The position numbers and the translations under genes were made by a program. Positions 35,485 to 44,537 of a DNA stretch of 64,000 nt are shown in pieces. Under the pieces are notes generated by a model that saw nothing but the letters and a program-made list of their open reading frames with translations, was not told where the DNA came from and made no database searches. The stretch comes from Polyangium sp. 6x1. GTDB lineage: Bacteria; Myxococcota_A; Polyangia; Polyangiales; Polyangiaceae. The stretch's first letter is position 1; every line of letters begins with the position of its first letter. The DNA lies in assembly GCF_029946515.1 (NCBI RefSeq), contig NZ_JARZHH010000001.1, forward strand, positions 310,001 to 374,000, given 5' to 3'.

Positions 35485-35605
35485 CTTCCGAGGCTTGCGC
35501 CGCCGCTTCACCCGTGCACAATGGGTGTGCGTTGCAGCCATCCACACCGGTCACGACTGCGCCCAGCGCGTCGGGCGCGGGGCCGATTGTCAGGGAGTCG
35601 AGGCG

Positions 35606-36292
35606 ATGATCTCCCACGTTCAGATGATCACACGCATCGCCGTGGCCACGGCGCTCGGCGGCGTCATCGGGTACGAACGCGACCGGCATGGCAAGCGCGC
35701 GGGCCTGCGAACCCACCTCCTCGTCGCGATGGCATCGGCCACGTTCATGGTCGTGTCCGCCCACTTCGTTTACTTCCAAGGGTATGGGGAGGGCGAGCTC
35801 GTCGAGGTCGACGGCTCACGCATCGCGGCGTCCGTCGTGTCCGGAATCGGGTTTCTGGCGGGAGGCGCCATTCTGCGGACCGGGTGGACGATCCAGGGGC
35901 TCACGACCGCGGCGGGCCTGTGGCTCGTGACCGCGATAGGTCTCTGCGCAGGCGCGGGCATGCTGCTCGAAGCCGCGATCGTGACGGCCATGGGTGTCGT
36001 GGTGCAGACGGTCGTGCGGCGGCTCGAGGGCAAAAGCAACGCGCTCGTCCGGAGGCGCATCGCGGTGGTCCTCGCCGAGGACTCCAAGCAACTCGACAAC
36101 GTGGAGGCGCTCCTCAAGCAGCTCGGTGGCGTCGTATTCAACATCGAATACGAGCGGCGCCTCGACGAGAAACGGAGGATCACGCTCGCCTTCGACGTGG
36201 GTTTTCCCCCGGCGCTCCGCGTGAGCGACCTGATCGAGCGGCTCGAGCGAATCGAGGATGTTCGGCGGGTGCAGGTCGAGAATACGCACTGA
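35606..36292 (+). CDS. MgtC/SapB-family membrane protein
   Basis: A 228-residue protein; ATG 35606 with AGGGAG and GAGG upstream. The N-terminal 130 residues are membrane helices with the family signature GGVIGYERDRHGKRAGLRTH and GIGFLAGGAILR. The C-terminal cytosolic domain (residues 145-228) is ACT-like (VVFNIEYERRLDEKRRITL, LERIEDVRRVQVEN). MgtC proteins support survival at low magnesium and inhibit or modulate F-ATPase in pathogens; the environmental role is less clear. It stands alone, divergent from the M23 peptidase. Confidence 0.92.
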   Translation: MISHVQMITRIAVATALGGVIGYERDRHGKRAGLRTHLLVAMASATFMVVSAHFVYFQGYGEGELVEVDGSRIAASVVSGIGFLAGGAILRTGWTIQGLTTAAGLWLVTAIGLCAGAGMLLEAAIVTAMGVVVQTVVRRLEGKSNALVRRRIAVVLAEDSKQLDNVEALLKQLGGVVFNIEYERRLDEKRRITLAFDVGFPPALRVSDLIERLERIEDVRRVQVENTH

Positions 36293-36491
36293 TTCGTTCC
36301 AGCGCTCCCCGCGAAATCTCGATATGCGTCAGGCAGAACGCGCGCGGTGTCACGCGCCTGATACGTTGTCACGTGGCCGTTACACCCTCTGTGACGCGCA
36401 TGTACCGGCCCTCCCCGAAGACTCTGGATCCGAGCCTCGCGCGCACGCACGAGCGACACCGAGACGGAGGCCCCGCCACGCCACCACGCGC

Positions 36492-36507
36492 CGGCACGTG
36501 CCTTGCT
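36492..36507 (+). promoter_or_regulatory. Sigma-54-like -24/-12 promoter for the HEXXH/PDZ lipoprotein
   Basis: CGGCACGTGCCTTGCT matches TGGCACG-N4-TTGCW except the first base. Transcription would begin about 12 nt after the -12 GC, near 36517, only about 3 nt before ATG 36520, which has no Shine-Dalgarno. If real, the mRNA is essentially leaderless. Confidence 0.5.
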
Positions 36508-36519
36508 GTATGTCCCGGC

Positions 36520-38520
36520 ATGAATACCAGATTCCACTTCAGAATCGGTCTCATCATGGCTGCCCTGTCGTGTATGACGGGGTGCCCCGATGGGTCTGTC
36601 CAGGAGGGGGCCGGACCCGACGGCATCTACTGCGACGCTGAAACTCCCGACAGACACTACTACAGCCTGGATGCGTATTGCTCGATGCCCCAGCTCTGGG
36701 CCATCAACAGCCTCACGAAGGATTGCACGGTCGACAATTGCTTCGCGATCAATCAATATTGCCTCGACGAGATGGAGGCCGTCGTCGCGGATATCGTCGA
36801 GGGGACGCCGAACTATGGTACGACAGCGGTCAAGAACGCGTTCCTCACGGCGTTGCAGCAGCTCTTCTATGGGCCGATGGCTCGCGAGGTCGGTACCACC
36901 GCCGATCCCGAGACCAGCCTCGTCCTGCCGCCGAGCCTCGGGCATGTGGACACCTCCGACCTGTGTTACTCGTCGACCCATAATAGCACGAGCTTTTACC
37001 TGGGTCTGATCGATGACATCCCCGAGATTCCGGACATGCCTTACCCCGTCATCGTCGGCTCGGAAGGGTCGTTCCGCAACGAGCGGCACTATCAGTTCGT
37101 CCTCGAGCGCCTGAGCGGCATGCGTATCGATTTCGATTCCGACGCCAGCTACAACGCCGCGAACAAGGCCAACAAGAAGCTCATCCTTACCCCGAAGTTC
37201 GCCGCCGGAAGCAGCATGTTCGGTCCCGCGCACAAACTCATGCACGAGTTGACACACGGCCTGGGCGGTGACTTCTTCCAAGAGCACCACCTCGGTTCGG
37301 TGCACGTGGATGCGAATTGCCCGATCACGGGCACCGAACAATGTGATCAAACCAAGTACAGCGCCTATGGAATGGGGATCCTCACCGAGCACGCGCTGGC
37401 CCTGGGGTACCAGAATACCCGCGGTCATATCGAGGACCTCCAAAATGATCCGGTGACCGGCGAGGTGATCGACGTCGGCCCGGATATACGGGCGGCTTGC
37501 GACGCTTCCATCAAAAACGCCTACTGGAACTCCTGTGAATGGGCTCAGGAGAAGATCGTCGACGTCTTCACGGAAGACCCCCCGAGCACGTACAATTGCG
37601 CGAGCGAAGCCGCGACCTACCTGAGCACGCACGCGGTGAGCGGGACGATCGAGCCCACAAGCTGCCTGATCACCCTCACCACCAGCCTCGACACGATGGT
37701 CTGCGGCGACTTCGCCGCCGATACGACCGGCGTCGCCCTCAGCTCGACCACGAACACGGTGACGCTCCCACGGACGATCCACGACGAGCTTCTGAGTGAC
37801 CCCGCGCTGCTGATCAGCGATGTATACTCTTCGCGCGTGGGTATGAGCGTAACGCAGGACGTCACGGGCGCCGACGTGTTCACATTCACGGACGTTCACG
37901 CGTCGTCGCTCGCCTACAAGGCGGGGATCTTGGCCGGCGACAAGCTGACGCACGTGAATGGCGCTCCCCTCACGCTGGCCAGCCTCGCCGTGCACGCGGC
38001 CCATCCCGAGCGCGTGGAGAGCTTCACGCTGAGCCGCCCGCTCGTGAGCGGGGGCTGGCAATCGATCACGAGAACCATTCGCGAGGACGGCGGCGGATGC
38101 GCCGCGACGTCTGCGGTTCAAGGCGAGCAGGCATTCACGTCGAGCATGGTCGGCTGCGCGGGCACCGTCACGTGGGCGAATCGCGCCAACCTGTGCAAGG
38201 ACGGCTGGCACGTCTGCAGCGCCGATGAATACGTCGAACGAAACTTCGACGCGCCCGTCACGACGAACGCGCCGACGTATCACTACTGGACCGACGACAA
38301 CCTCCGGTACTCGGGCACGAATGGCAGCTGCTCGGTCTCCACGAGCTCCGGGACGACCTGCTCGAGCCCGATGCGGGTCTGCGCGCCGACCAGCACCGGC
38401 TACGACCCACTGAACAACCAGTGCAACTGGACCAATTGCGGCTACGACGGTAACAACACGAATCGCTACTTCGGTGGTTGCGCCGGGAACCTCACGGCCG
38501 GCACGCTGTGCTGCAAGTGA
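36520..38520 (+). CDS. Lipoprotein with HEXXH site, PDZ domain and Cys-rich C-terminus
   Basis: A 666-residue lipoprotein (lipobox MTGC, Cys22). Around residue 242, KLMHELTHGLGGDFFQEHH carries an HEXXH zinc-binding pattern (HELTH, 242-246) with further His nearby, suggesting a metallopeptidase, though no family is certain. Residues 440-530 look like a PDZ domain (VFTFTDVHASSLAYKAGILAGDKLTHVNG). The last ~130 residues are Cys-rich (GCAGTVTWANRANLCKDGWHVCS, YFGGCAGNLTAGTLCC), a module seen at the end of several myxobacterial secreted proteins. A sigma-54-like promoter lies upstream. The protein likely acts on the cell surface. Confidence 0.8.
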   Translation: MNTRFHFRIGLIMAALSCMTGCPDGSVQEGAGPDGIYCDAETPDRHYYSLDAYCSMPQLWAINSLTKDCTVDNCFAINQYCLDEMEAVVADIVEGTPNYGTTAVKNAFLTALQQLFYGPMAREVGTTADPETSLVLPPSLGHVDTSDLCYSSTHNSTSFYLGLIDDIPEIPDMPYPVIVGSEGSFRNERHYQFVLERLSGMRIDFDSDASYNAANKANKKLILTPKFAAGSSMFGPAHKLMHELTHGLGGDFFQEHHLGSVHVDANCPITGTEQCDQTKYSAYGMGILTEHALALGYQNTRGHIEDLQNDPVTGEVIDVGPDIRAACDASIKNAYWNSCEWAQEKIVDVFTEDPPSTYNCASEAATYLSTHAVSGTIEPTSCLITLTTSLDTMVCGDFAADTTGVALSSTTNTVTLPRTIHDELLSDPALLISDVYSSRVGMSVTQDVTGADVFTFTDVHASSLAYKAGILAGDKLTHVNGAPLTLASLAVHAAHPERVESFTLSRPLVSGGWQSITRTIREDGGGCAATSAVQGEQAFTSSMVGCAGTVTWANRANLCKDGWHVCSADEYVERNFDAPVTTNAPTYHYWTDDNLRYSGTNGSCSVSTSSGTTCSSPMRVCAPTSTGYDPLNNQCNWTNCGYDGNNTNRYFGGCAGNLTAGTLCCK

Positions 38521-38542
38521 ACCTTTGGTAGGACGCTGAACG

Positions 38543-38569
38543 AGGGCGATCGTGAAACGCGGTCGCCCT
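38543..38569 (+). terminator. Hairpin after the HEXXH/PDZ gene
   Basis: AGGGCGA (38543-38549) pairs with TCGCCCT (38563-38569) around a 13-nt loop, 23 bp after the stop. No T-run follows, so a factor-assisted terminator or transcript-end stabiliser is possible. Confidence 0.4.
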
Positions 38570-38703
38570 GCCCCGCCTCCCTTGGCCACGTTCGATACGA
38601 TCACGACGCTCACGGTCGACGTCGCCCGCGCAGTACGGGCAACGTGGTTACACGAGCACCTTGCCCCGTGGGATATCCGCCGTGATAGTCTCCGCGTCGG
38701 ACC

Positions 38704-39747
38704 ATGCCTGCGCGGAAAGTCGAAGCCATCGCGCGACTGCTCAAAGAGCAGATCCTGGCAGGGCGGTACGCGCCCGGCTCGCGGCTGCCGACATACGACG
38801 CGTTGATGGAGCAGTTCGGCATCACGCGGCCGACCGTCGTGCGCGTGCTCGACACGCTCCGGGAGGAAGGTCTCCTCACGGTCAAGGGCCAGCGCAAGGT
38901 CTTCGTGACGCAGCGATTCCCGCATCACGACCGCTACGTCTGGGTCACGAGCGAGCAGCCTGGCTCGAACGAGTGGTCCCATTTCCTTGCCATCACCCAC
39001 GAGATCATCGAGCGGGGCGAGAGCGGGATTTCCGGTCAGGTGACCCCGCTCGTGGGCGTGGACGGCCGCGCCAACAACCCCGAGTACCGGCAGCTCTGCG
39101 ACTTCGAGGCGCGCGGGTCGGCGGCGGGGCTCCTGCTCGTCAACTCCGCGATGATCCATCTGCTCCCGGTGCTGCAGAAGCCCGGGTTGCCCCGCGTCGC
39201 GATCGGGGCGTCATTGCCGCACGCAAACCTGGTCACGCTCGACTTTGCGGGGCTCATCGAACGCGCATCGGCTCGCTTGCTCGAGAAAGGGCGGCGGCTC
39301 GCCGTGATGTCGCCTCACGCGCCGAAGCTCGCCGCGGCCCAGGAGTGCCTGGAGGGGTTCGGCGTTCCGGCCGATCGGGTGCTCACGTTGCACGCGGCGC
39401 CCATTGGGTGCGAGCGCTTGACCGAGCTGATGTTCGATCGAAGGAGCCGGCCCGACGCGATTTTCGTGATGGACGACAACCTCGTCCCGCCGCTGCTCGC
39501 GGGGCTCCGGCGCGCGAAGGTGAAGGCCGGCGAGGACGTTTACGTGCTCGCCCATTGCAATTGGCCGAGGCCGCTCGGCATGGCGGAGGGCGTGGAGCAC
39601 CTCGGCTTCGACGTCAGGGAGGTCCTCTGCGCGGGCAAGGACCTCATCGATGCGCACCGGGCGGGGGAAGCGTGTCCGCCGCGCCTCATTCCAGCTCGTT
39701 TTCTGGAAGAGCTGGCGCACGGGTCGGGCTCGCCCCAGTCGTTGTGA
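38704..39747 (+). CDS. GntR-type regulator with LacI-like ligand-binding domain
   Basis: A 347-residue regulator. Residues 1-75 form a GntR winged helix (LKEQILAGRYAPGSRLPTYD, FGITRPTVVRVLDTLREEGL). Instead of FadR or aminotransferase effector domains, the C-terminus is a periplasmic-binding/LacI-type fold (GLLLVNSAMIHLLPVLQKPG, RPDAIFVMDDNLVPPLLAGL), as in AraR-type sugar regulators. The ligand is probably a sugar, but no sugar operon is adjacent. It sits alone between a lipoprotein and a convergent gene. Confidence 0.88.
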   Translation: MPARKVEAIARLLKEQILAGRYAPGSRLPTYDALMEQFGITRPTVVRVLDTLREEGLLTVKGQRKVFVTQRFPHHDRYVWVTSEQPGSNEWSHFLAITHEIIERGESGISGQVTPLVGVDGRANNPEYRQLCDFEARGSAAGLLLVNSAMIHLLPVLQKPGLPRVAIGASLPHANLVTLDFAGLIERASARLLEKGRRLAVMSPHAPKLAAAQECLEGFGVPADRVLTLHAAPIGCERLTELMFDRRSRPDAIFVMDDNLVPPLLAGLRRAKVKAGEDVYVLAHCNWPRPLGMAEGVEHLGFDVREVLCAGKDLIDAHRAGEACPPRLIPARFLEELAHGSGSPQSL

Positions 39748-39914
39748 TAGCGGCAGTACGGCGTCAGCGCTCCGCATTGGACCAGCGCACGGCGCGCCTC
39801 GCCGGGATCGTGCAGGGCGCCCGCGCTGCTCATCGAGGGCGCCGCGCGAGCCTGCGTTCTCCCGCGCGCCGCACGCATGGGCGCGAGGAGAGCGCACGAC
39901 CACCGCCCCTCGCC

Positions 39915-40607
39915 CTACTTCAGCGACGGATCGCCGCCACGCCAGTCGCTGAATGCGCCGCGCTCCCGTCGACACTCCACGATCACGACGCGTTTGTTCG
40001 CATCGGAAGACGTGCCCCACTGCGCGGGCATGAAGAGGGCGCCGGTGCCTTCGCCGCAAGCGCTCAAAATCTGCGGTCGAATCGCTTCGACTTCCTTGGG
40101 GCCCTTGGCTGCGGGCGCCTCGGGGCACGACGTAAAATACCATCCACGCTTCGGCTGCGAGATCGTCGGGTCGGTCCAGCCCGCCGGCGTGGCGCGGCTC
40201 TCGACCGAGACCTGTCGAACGCCACAAGCGGTGACGCTCGCCGATTCGAATTCGACGAACTTCCGCTCGCACTGTGCCCGCATCTCGGCGGCCGAAAGCT
40301 CGCCTTTCGAGGTGGCGAGCTTCGCCTCGGAAGAATCGCGGGCGAACGTCTTCCAGGCGTGCATCTCACCCGGAGGGACGTCACCACCGCACGCCCAGAG
40401 CTTCTTTCTCGCCTCGCCGCGCGCCTTCACGTCGGCCTCGGTCTGGAGATCCACCGGCACGGCGGCGCTCATGGCCGCCTCGAACTCGGCGAGCCTGGCA
40501 TTCGCCATATCCGGATCCGGGGAGCGGGCGCTGCCACCCAGCATCCCTGCACAGCCGGTTACGAGCAGGACCAGCGCGTTTGTCACGATCAACGCCCCGT
40601 ATTTCAT
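39915..40607 (-). CDS. Lipoprotein of unknown function
   Basis: A 230-residue lipoprotein with signal peptide MKYGALIVTNALVLLVTGC (Cys19). The mature part contains six Cys (WACGGDV, AQCERKF, TACGVRQ, TSCPEAP, SACGEG, VECRRERG), suggesting three disulfides, and a charged N-terminal helical region. I recognise no family. The cytochrome-like gene lies 85 bp upstream on the same strand, so the two may be co-transcribed. Confidence 0.75.
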   Translation of the reverse strand: MKYGALIVTNALVLLVTGCAGMLGGSARSPDPDMANARLAEFEAAMSAAVPVDLQTEADVKARGEARKKLWACGGDVPPGEMHAWKTFARDSSEAKLATSKGELSAAEMRAQCERKFVEFESASVTACGVRQVSVESRATPAGWTDPTISQPKRGWYFTSCPEAPAAKGPKEVEAIRPQILSACGEGTGALFMPAQWGTSSDANKRVVIVECRRERGAFSDWRGGDPSLK

Positions 40608-40692
40608 GGGGATCGGCTATGCCGGGCGCCATCGCCTGTCAAGCGCGAAGGAGTGCGCATTCATACGCCAATGACGATTCTACGAAAAATCT

Positions 40693-41424
40693 TCACTCAT
40701 CGCCTTTTTTCGCGGGACCCAGGCCGAACACGCGCTCGTGGCGCGCGCTCACGTGACAGCCCATGCACGACGCGACGCGCCCTGCGGACGTCACCTCCCC
40801 TTCGGGTGTCACCGTTCCATAGACCCACCCTGTATCCGTGCCCGGCGTTCCCGGCGCGACCTTGAGCACGACATAGGCCCCGGCGAGGCGCGAGGCCACG
40901 TAGATTCGATCGCCGACCCGCGCATACGGATTGAAATGGTCCTCCTTCATGGTTTTTTCCTGGAGGTAGGAGAGGTCTTCCGGGGTCTTCGCCTTGTCCA
41001 AAAGCTCGGGGTGATAGCTCTCCTTGACGAGGATCTGCCCCACCGGCTGGGGCACGGGCGCGTCCGTATGGACCATCGGATAGCTGTGCTGCTCCTTGAC
41101 GAACACCGAATAAAGCTTGCGCGCGTGGCCGCCGTCCTCCGCGCCGCTCATGCGCGCGCGGCCGGGCTCGGGCATGCGGCAGAGCCAGGGCGCCCAGCGC
41201 AGCTCGTCGTCGGCGCGACCCCAGGCCTTGTAATCGCGAAACGCAGCGGCGACGAGCGGGACGAACCGGGGATCGATTTCGGTCGAGGGACCCGGCGCGG
41301 CCGAGGGGTTTGCCGCGGCCGGCGGCGTCCGAGCTTCTTGGCTGTCGTTGGCCGGCGTGACGGGCTCGTCGAGGGGGCGGGTGCACGCGGGCGCGAGGGC
41401 GAGAAGGAGCACGTAAGGGCGCAT
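40693..41424 (-). CDS. Monoheme cytochrome-type (P460-like) lipoprotein
   Basis: A 243-residue lipoprotein (lipobox LAPAC, Cys14). After a Pro/Ala linker, the domain YKAWGRADDELRWAPWLCRM, VGQILVKESYHPE and GDRIYVASRLAGAYVVLKV resembles the beta fold of the cytochrome P460 family. One heme motif, CMGCH (residues 220-224), lies near the C-terminus. P460 family members oxidise hydroxylamine or serve as c'-beta type NO-binding cytochromes; the cross-linking Lys cannot be assigned here. Function in this operon is unknown. Confidence 0.72.
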   Translation of the reverse strand: MRPYVLLLALAPACTRPLDEPVTPANDSQEARTPPAAANPSAAPGPSTEIDPRFVPLVAAAFRDYKAWGRADDELRWAPWLCRMPEPGRARMSGAEDGGHARKLYSVFVKEQHSYPMVHTDAPVPQPVGQILVKESYHPELLDKAKTPEDLSYLQEKTMKEDHFNPYARVGDRIYVASRLAGAYVVLKVAPGTPGTDTGWVYGTVTPEGEVTSAGRVASCMGCHVSARHERVFGLGPAKKGDE

Positions 41425-41459
41425 CGGGCTCGATGATACGTGCGCGGCGCGTGGAAGAT

Positions 41460-43418
41460 CTATGCCTCCGCCCGACGCCCGTCACACGCGTGGCGCGCCG
41501 CGGCCGCGTCCTCGGAGGCGAACGCCAGGATGCGCGCGCGGTCGGGCAGGAGGGCCTCGAGCTGCCAGGTGAGCACCCGCGCCTGCTCCTGCGCCTTGCG
41601 CTGCGCCAGGCGGCTGCGCCCGACGAGCAACGAGGTGCCGCCCGTGCCCAGGATCAAGCTCGCCGCCATGACGATCAGCGTGTCGTGAAAGCCGAGCTTC
41701 GCGCAGGGCAGGAGGAGCTCGACGGTGTCGCCGTGGACCACGTAACTCGGCGAAACGAGGCCGAGCGGCTCGATCAGAAAGCAAGCGACGATGCTCAGCA
41801 CGCCGAGCGCGACGAGCACCCGCCTGCGCGGCGTGCTCGACTGCAACGCGAAGCCGATCGTGTTGAGGCCGAGGAAAAACGGCGTGATGAGGAGGGGGAC
41901 GAGCAACCGGCCCGCCACGATCCACGCCACCGCAGTGAGCACGAAGCTGCCGTACCACGCAGGCGCGGCGAGCGTGCGTCGCCACCACATGACGAACTTG
42001 GTCGCGCTCGCGAAGAGCATGAGGCCGACGCAGCTGAGCACCGGGCCGAGGAGCGCGGCGCCGCGCGCGAAGGCGAGCGCGAGAAACGCCATCGATGCCA
42101 CGCCCTGCGCCGCCCCCACGAAGAGCAGGCGCGCGAAGAGGTCGCGGTTCTCCTCGTCGTCGAGTTTGTCACGAACGACCGCGGGCACCTCGCGGGGCGG
42201 CTCCTTGAGCACGCGCGCGACGACCGTGAGGGCCGCCTCGTTCGACGGATCGAGCGCGAGCGCCCGCCCGGCCTCGTGCAGCGCTTCCTTGCGCGCCCCC
42301 ATGTCGCCCGCGCCGGAGAGCGCGCGCGCCGCCGCCTGCCCGGCCGCCTCGGCGTGTTTGTCCGCGAGCGCGCGGCGCAGCGCAACGTCGCGATCGCCGG
42401 CGAGATAACGCTCGACGGCCTCGTGCAGGCCCCGCGCGCTCGGATGGCGGTTCGCCGGATCGAGCGCCGTCGCGCGCACGCAGATCTCGTCGAGCTCGGG
42501 CGGCACGTCGCGGCCGGGGCACCGCTCGGAGGGGCGATTGCCGGCGAGGCCTCGGGCCATGCTGAGGAGCATCTCGACCGGATCCTCCGAGCGCGGGTGC
42601 AGGGGTTCGAGCGTGAGGATCTCGAACAGAATGGCGCCGAGCGCATAGACGTCGCTACGGACGTCGACGAGATCGAGTTTGCCGCGCGCTTGCTCGGGCG
42701 CCATGTACCCGAGCGTGCCCACGATGCGCCCGTCCTGCGTGGCGGCGAGGCCGGGCGCGGCGACGACGTCGAGCGAGCGCTCCGGCTCGGGCGCGCCGCG
42801 CACCCGGGCAATGCCCCAGTCGAGCACGTACACCTCGCCGAAATCGCCGATCATGATGTTGGCCGGCTTGAGGTCGCGGTGGAGTACGCCGCGGGCGTGC
42901 GCGAAATCGACAGCGAGGCAAACCGCTGTAAAAATGCCGAGCAGCTTGTGGCGCGTGTACGTGGCGAGGGCGCGCTCGTCGCCCGCGGCGAGGTCTTTGA
43001 GGACCTGCCGGAGCGTCTGTCCGCGCAGGCATTTCATGGTGAAGTATACCTCGCCGCCCTCGCGCACGCCGATGTCGTAGACGGGGACGATGGAGGGGTG
43101 TTCGAGCTGGCCCTGCACGCGCGCCTCGCGCAGGAAGCGCTCGCGTGCGTCGCGCCCGCGCCCGGGAAGGAGCGTCTTTCGGGCGACCTCGCGCCCGATC
43201 CACGCGTCCTTGCAGAGCCGGACCTCGCCCATTCCGCCGCGCCCGAGCAGCTTGCGTGGCGCATACCGGTGCTCCTCGGCCACGCCTTCGAGGGCGGCGC
43301 GCGCCGGATCGACGGGCTCCACGGCTTGCGCGGTTTCGCTTACGCCGTGCCGGGGGCGATCGATCGTCGGGGAAGGGAAATCGAAATCGGTGGGCTCTTC
43401 CGGCGCACGCTGCGGCAT
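41460..43418 (-). CDS. Transmembrane Ser/Thr protein kinase
   Basis: A 652-residue kinase. The Hanks-type domain spans about residues 52-330: G-loop LGRGGMGEVRL (58-68), ATP lysine Lys81 (REVARKTLL), catalytic loop HRDLKPANIM with Asp182, and the metal-binding Asp200 in VLDWGIAR, where the usual DFG is DWG. GTLGYMAPEQARGK is the P+1 region. A helical segment (360-430) leads to about six hydrophobic segments (440-600) and a cytosolic basic tail. It resembles the numerous Pkn kinases of myxobacteria. No phosphatase or FHA partner is adjacent. No clear ribosome site upstream of ATG 43418. Confidence 0.93.
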   Translation of the reverse strand: MPQRAPEEPTDFDFPSPTIDRPRHGVSETAQAVEPVDPARAALEGVAEEHRYAPRKLLGRGGMGEVRLCKDAWIGREVARKTLLPGRGRDARERFLREARVQGQLEHPSIVPVYDIGVREGGEVYFTMKCLRGQTLRQVLKDLAAGDERALATYTRHKLLGIFTAVCLAVDFAHARGVLHRDLKPANIMIGDFGEVYVLDWGIARVRGAPEPERSLDVVAAPGLAATQDGRIVGTLGYMAPEQARGKLDLVDVRSDVYALGAILFEILTLEPLHPRSEDPVEMLLSMARGLAGNRPSERCPGRDVPPELDEICVRATALDPANRHPSARGLHEAVERYLAGDRDVALRRALADKHAEAAGQAAARALSGAGDMGARKEALHEAGRALALDPSNEAALTVVARVLKEPPREVPAVVRDKLDDEENRDLFARLLFVGAAQGVASMAFLALAFARGAALLGPVLSCVGLMLFASATKFVMWWRRTLAAPAWYGSFVLTAVAWIVAGRLLVPLLITPFFLGLNTIGFALQSSTPRRRVLVALGVLSIVACFLIEPLGLVSPSYVVHGDTVELLLPCAKLGFHDTLIVMAASLILGTGGTSLLVGRSRLAQRKAQEQARVLTWQLEALLPDRARILAFASEDAAAARHACDGRRAEA

Positions 43419-43718
43419 GGAGAGAGCAGAACGGCTCGGGAGGGCTCCGTCAAGCGAGCGGAATTCGCCGCCATGGCTGAAAAAACCGCGCTTTGCTTCA
43501 CGTGCGGAGGGCTCGTTGCGGTGGATTCATCATTTTCGCGCAATGCTTCAGGGCTCCGACGATGTAACCCACGGCCCACATGTGCCATAGGTGCCACAAT
43601 GAGCCGATGCAGGCCTCCTATTTGGCTCAACAGGGAACAGGCATCCTAAATTCAGCAATTTGAGTCGCGCAAATGCATGGCACGAGCGTTGCCATGTAGA
43701 GACGACGGAGAACCCAAC
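43419..43718. other. Kinase / EF-hand lipoprotein divergent spacer
   Basis: The 300-bp spacer is non-coding. It is AT-richer on its right side (43600-43680), where the sigma-54-like promoter lies, and has an imperfect dyad ATTTG-N7-CAAAT at 43659-43675. A single TCGCGCAA occurs near 43537, related to the TTGCGCAA sites described elsewhere. Confidence 0.5.
43678..43693 (+). promoter_or_regulatory. Near-perfect sigma-54 -24/-12 promoter
   Basis: TGGCACGAGCGTTGCC matches TGGCACG-N4-TTGC exactly at all defined core positions. Expected start near 43703 leaves a 16-nt leader containing GGAG (43707-43710) before ATG 43719. A sigma-54 promoter needs an upstream activator; none is encoded nearby. Confidence 0.7.
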
Positions 43719-44531
43719 ATGACCCACTTTGTCGCTTCCCTGGCTCATCGCGCTCGTCTCTTCGTCTCGCTCGTCGGCCTCGCGGCCGCGGGCCTCATGC
43801 CCGCGTGCGCCGTCGACGTCGACGACGGCGGCAGCGACGAGGGCGCGAAGGCGGCCGAGGAGGATCCCTGCACGATCGGCGAACAGCGCGAATGCGAAAT
43901 TCCCGATTCGGTGAACATGCCCCCCGGGCAGCAGACCTGCATCGTGCCGGATACCGAGGGCGCGGAGCCCGCGTGGGGCCCGTGCGAGCTTTCGTCCTCC
44001 ACCACGTCCACGCCCCTCGTGCTGTCGTTCGACGGCGGCCCCGTCGTCTTCTCCGCGGACGCGACGGCCTCGTTCGATCTCACGGGCGGCGAAAAGAGCA
44101 TCGTGACCGACTGGCCGGCGGCCGCGACGCCGTGGCTCGCACTCGACCGGAACCACAATGGCGCTATCGATGACGGCGGCGAGCTCTTCGGATCGGCCAC
44201 CGTGCTCGCGAACGGCGCGCGCGCGAAGAACGGGTTCGCGGCGCTCGCAGAGCTCGACTCCAATGGCGACGGCCGCGTCTCGGCCGAGGACGCGGCGTGG
44301 AACGAGCTCCAGGTGTGGAGCGATCGAAATGGCAATCGCGTCTCCGAGGCTTCCGAGCTCGCTCCGGTCTCGTCGTTCGGGCTCGTGTCGATCGAGCTTT
44401 CAAATACGCTCGTGCCGCTCTGCGACGCGCGCGGAAACTGCGAGGGCGAGCGCGCCTCGCTGCGCTTCATGGCGGAAGGCGGCCGCGAGCAGCGCGGCGC
44501 GGTGATCGACGTGTACCTCGCGCACCGCTGA
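43719..44531 (+). CDS. Lipoprotein with EF-hand-like calcium-binding repeats
   Basis: A 270-residue lipoprotein (lipobox LMPAC, Cys30). A Cys-containing segment (DPCTIGEQRECEIPD) is followed by a beta region and three Asp/Asn-rich loops: DRNHNGAIDDGGELF (143-157), DSNGDGRVSAEDAAW (180-194) and DRNGNRVSEASEL (202-214). The spacing D-x-N-x-N/D-G-x-I/V matches EF-hand or dockerin-type calcium loops. Such repeats often stabilise exported proteins. Expression is probably sigma-54-dependent given the promoter 26 bp upstream. Convergent with the RNA polymerase-like gene (6-bp gap). Confidence 0.8.
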   Translation: MTHFVASLAHRARLFVSLVGLAAAGLMPACAVDVDDGGSDEGAKAAEEDPCTIGEQRECEIPDSVNMPPGQQTCIVPDTEGAEPAWGPCELSSSTTSTPLVLSFDGGPVVFSADATASFDLTGGEKSIVTDWPAAATPWLALDRNHNGAIDDGGELFGSATVLANGARAKNGFAALAELDSNGDGRVSAEDAAWNELQVWSDRNGNRVSEASELAPVSSFGLVSIELSNTLVPLCDARGNCEGERASLRFMAEGGREQRGAVIDVYLAHR

Positions 44532-44537
44532 GAAGCG

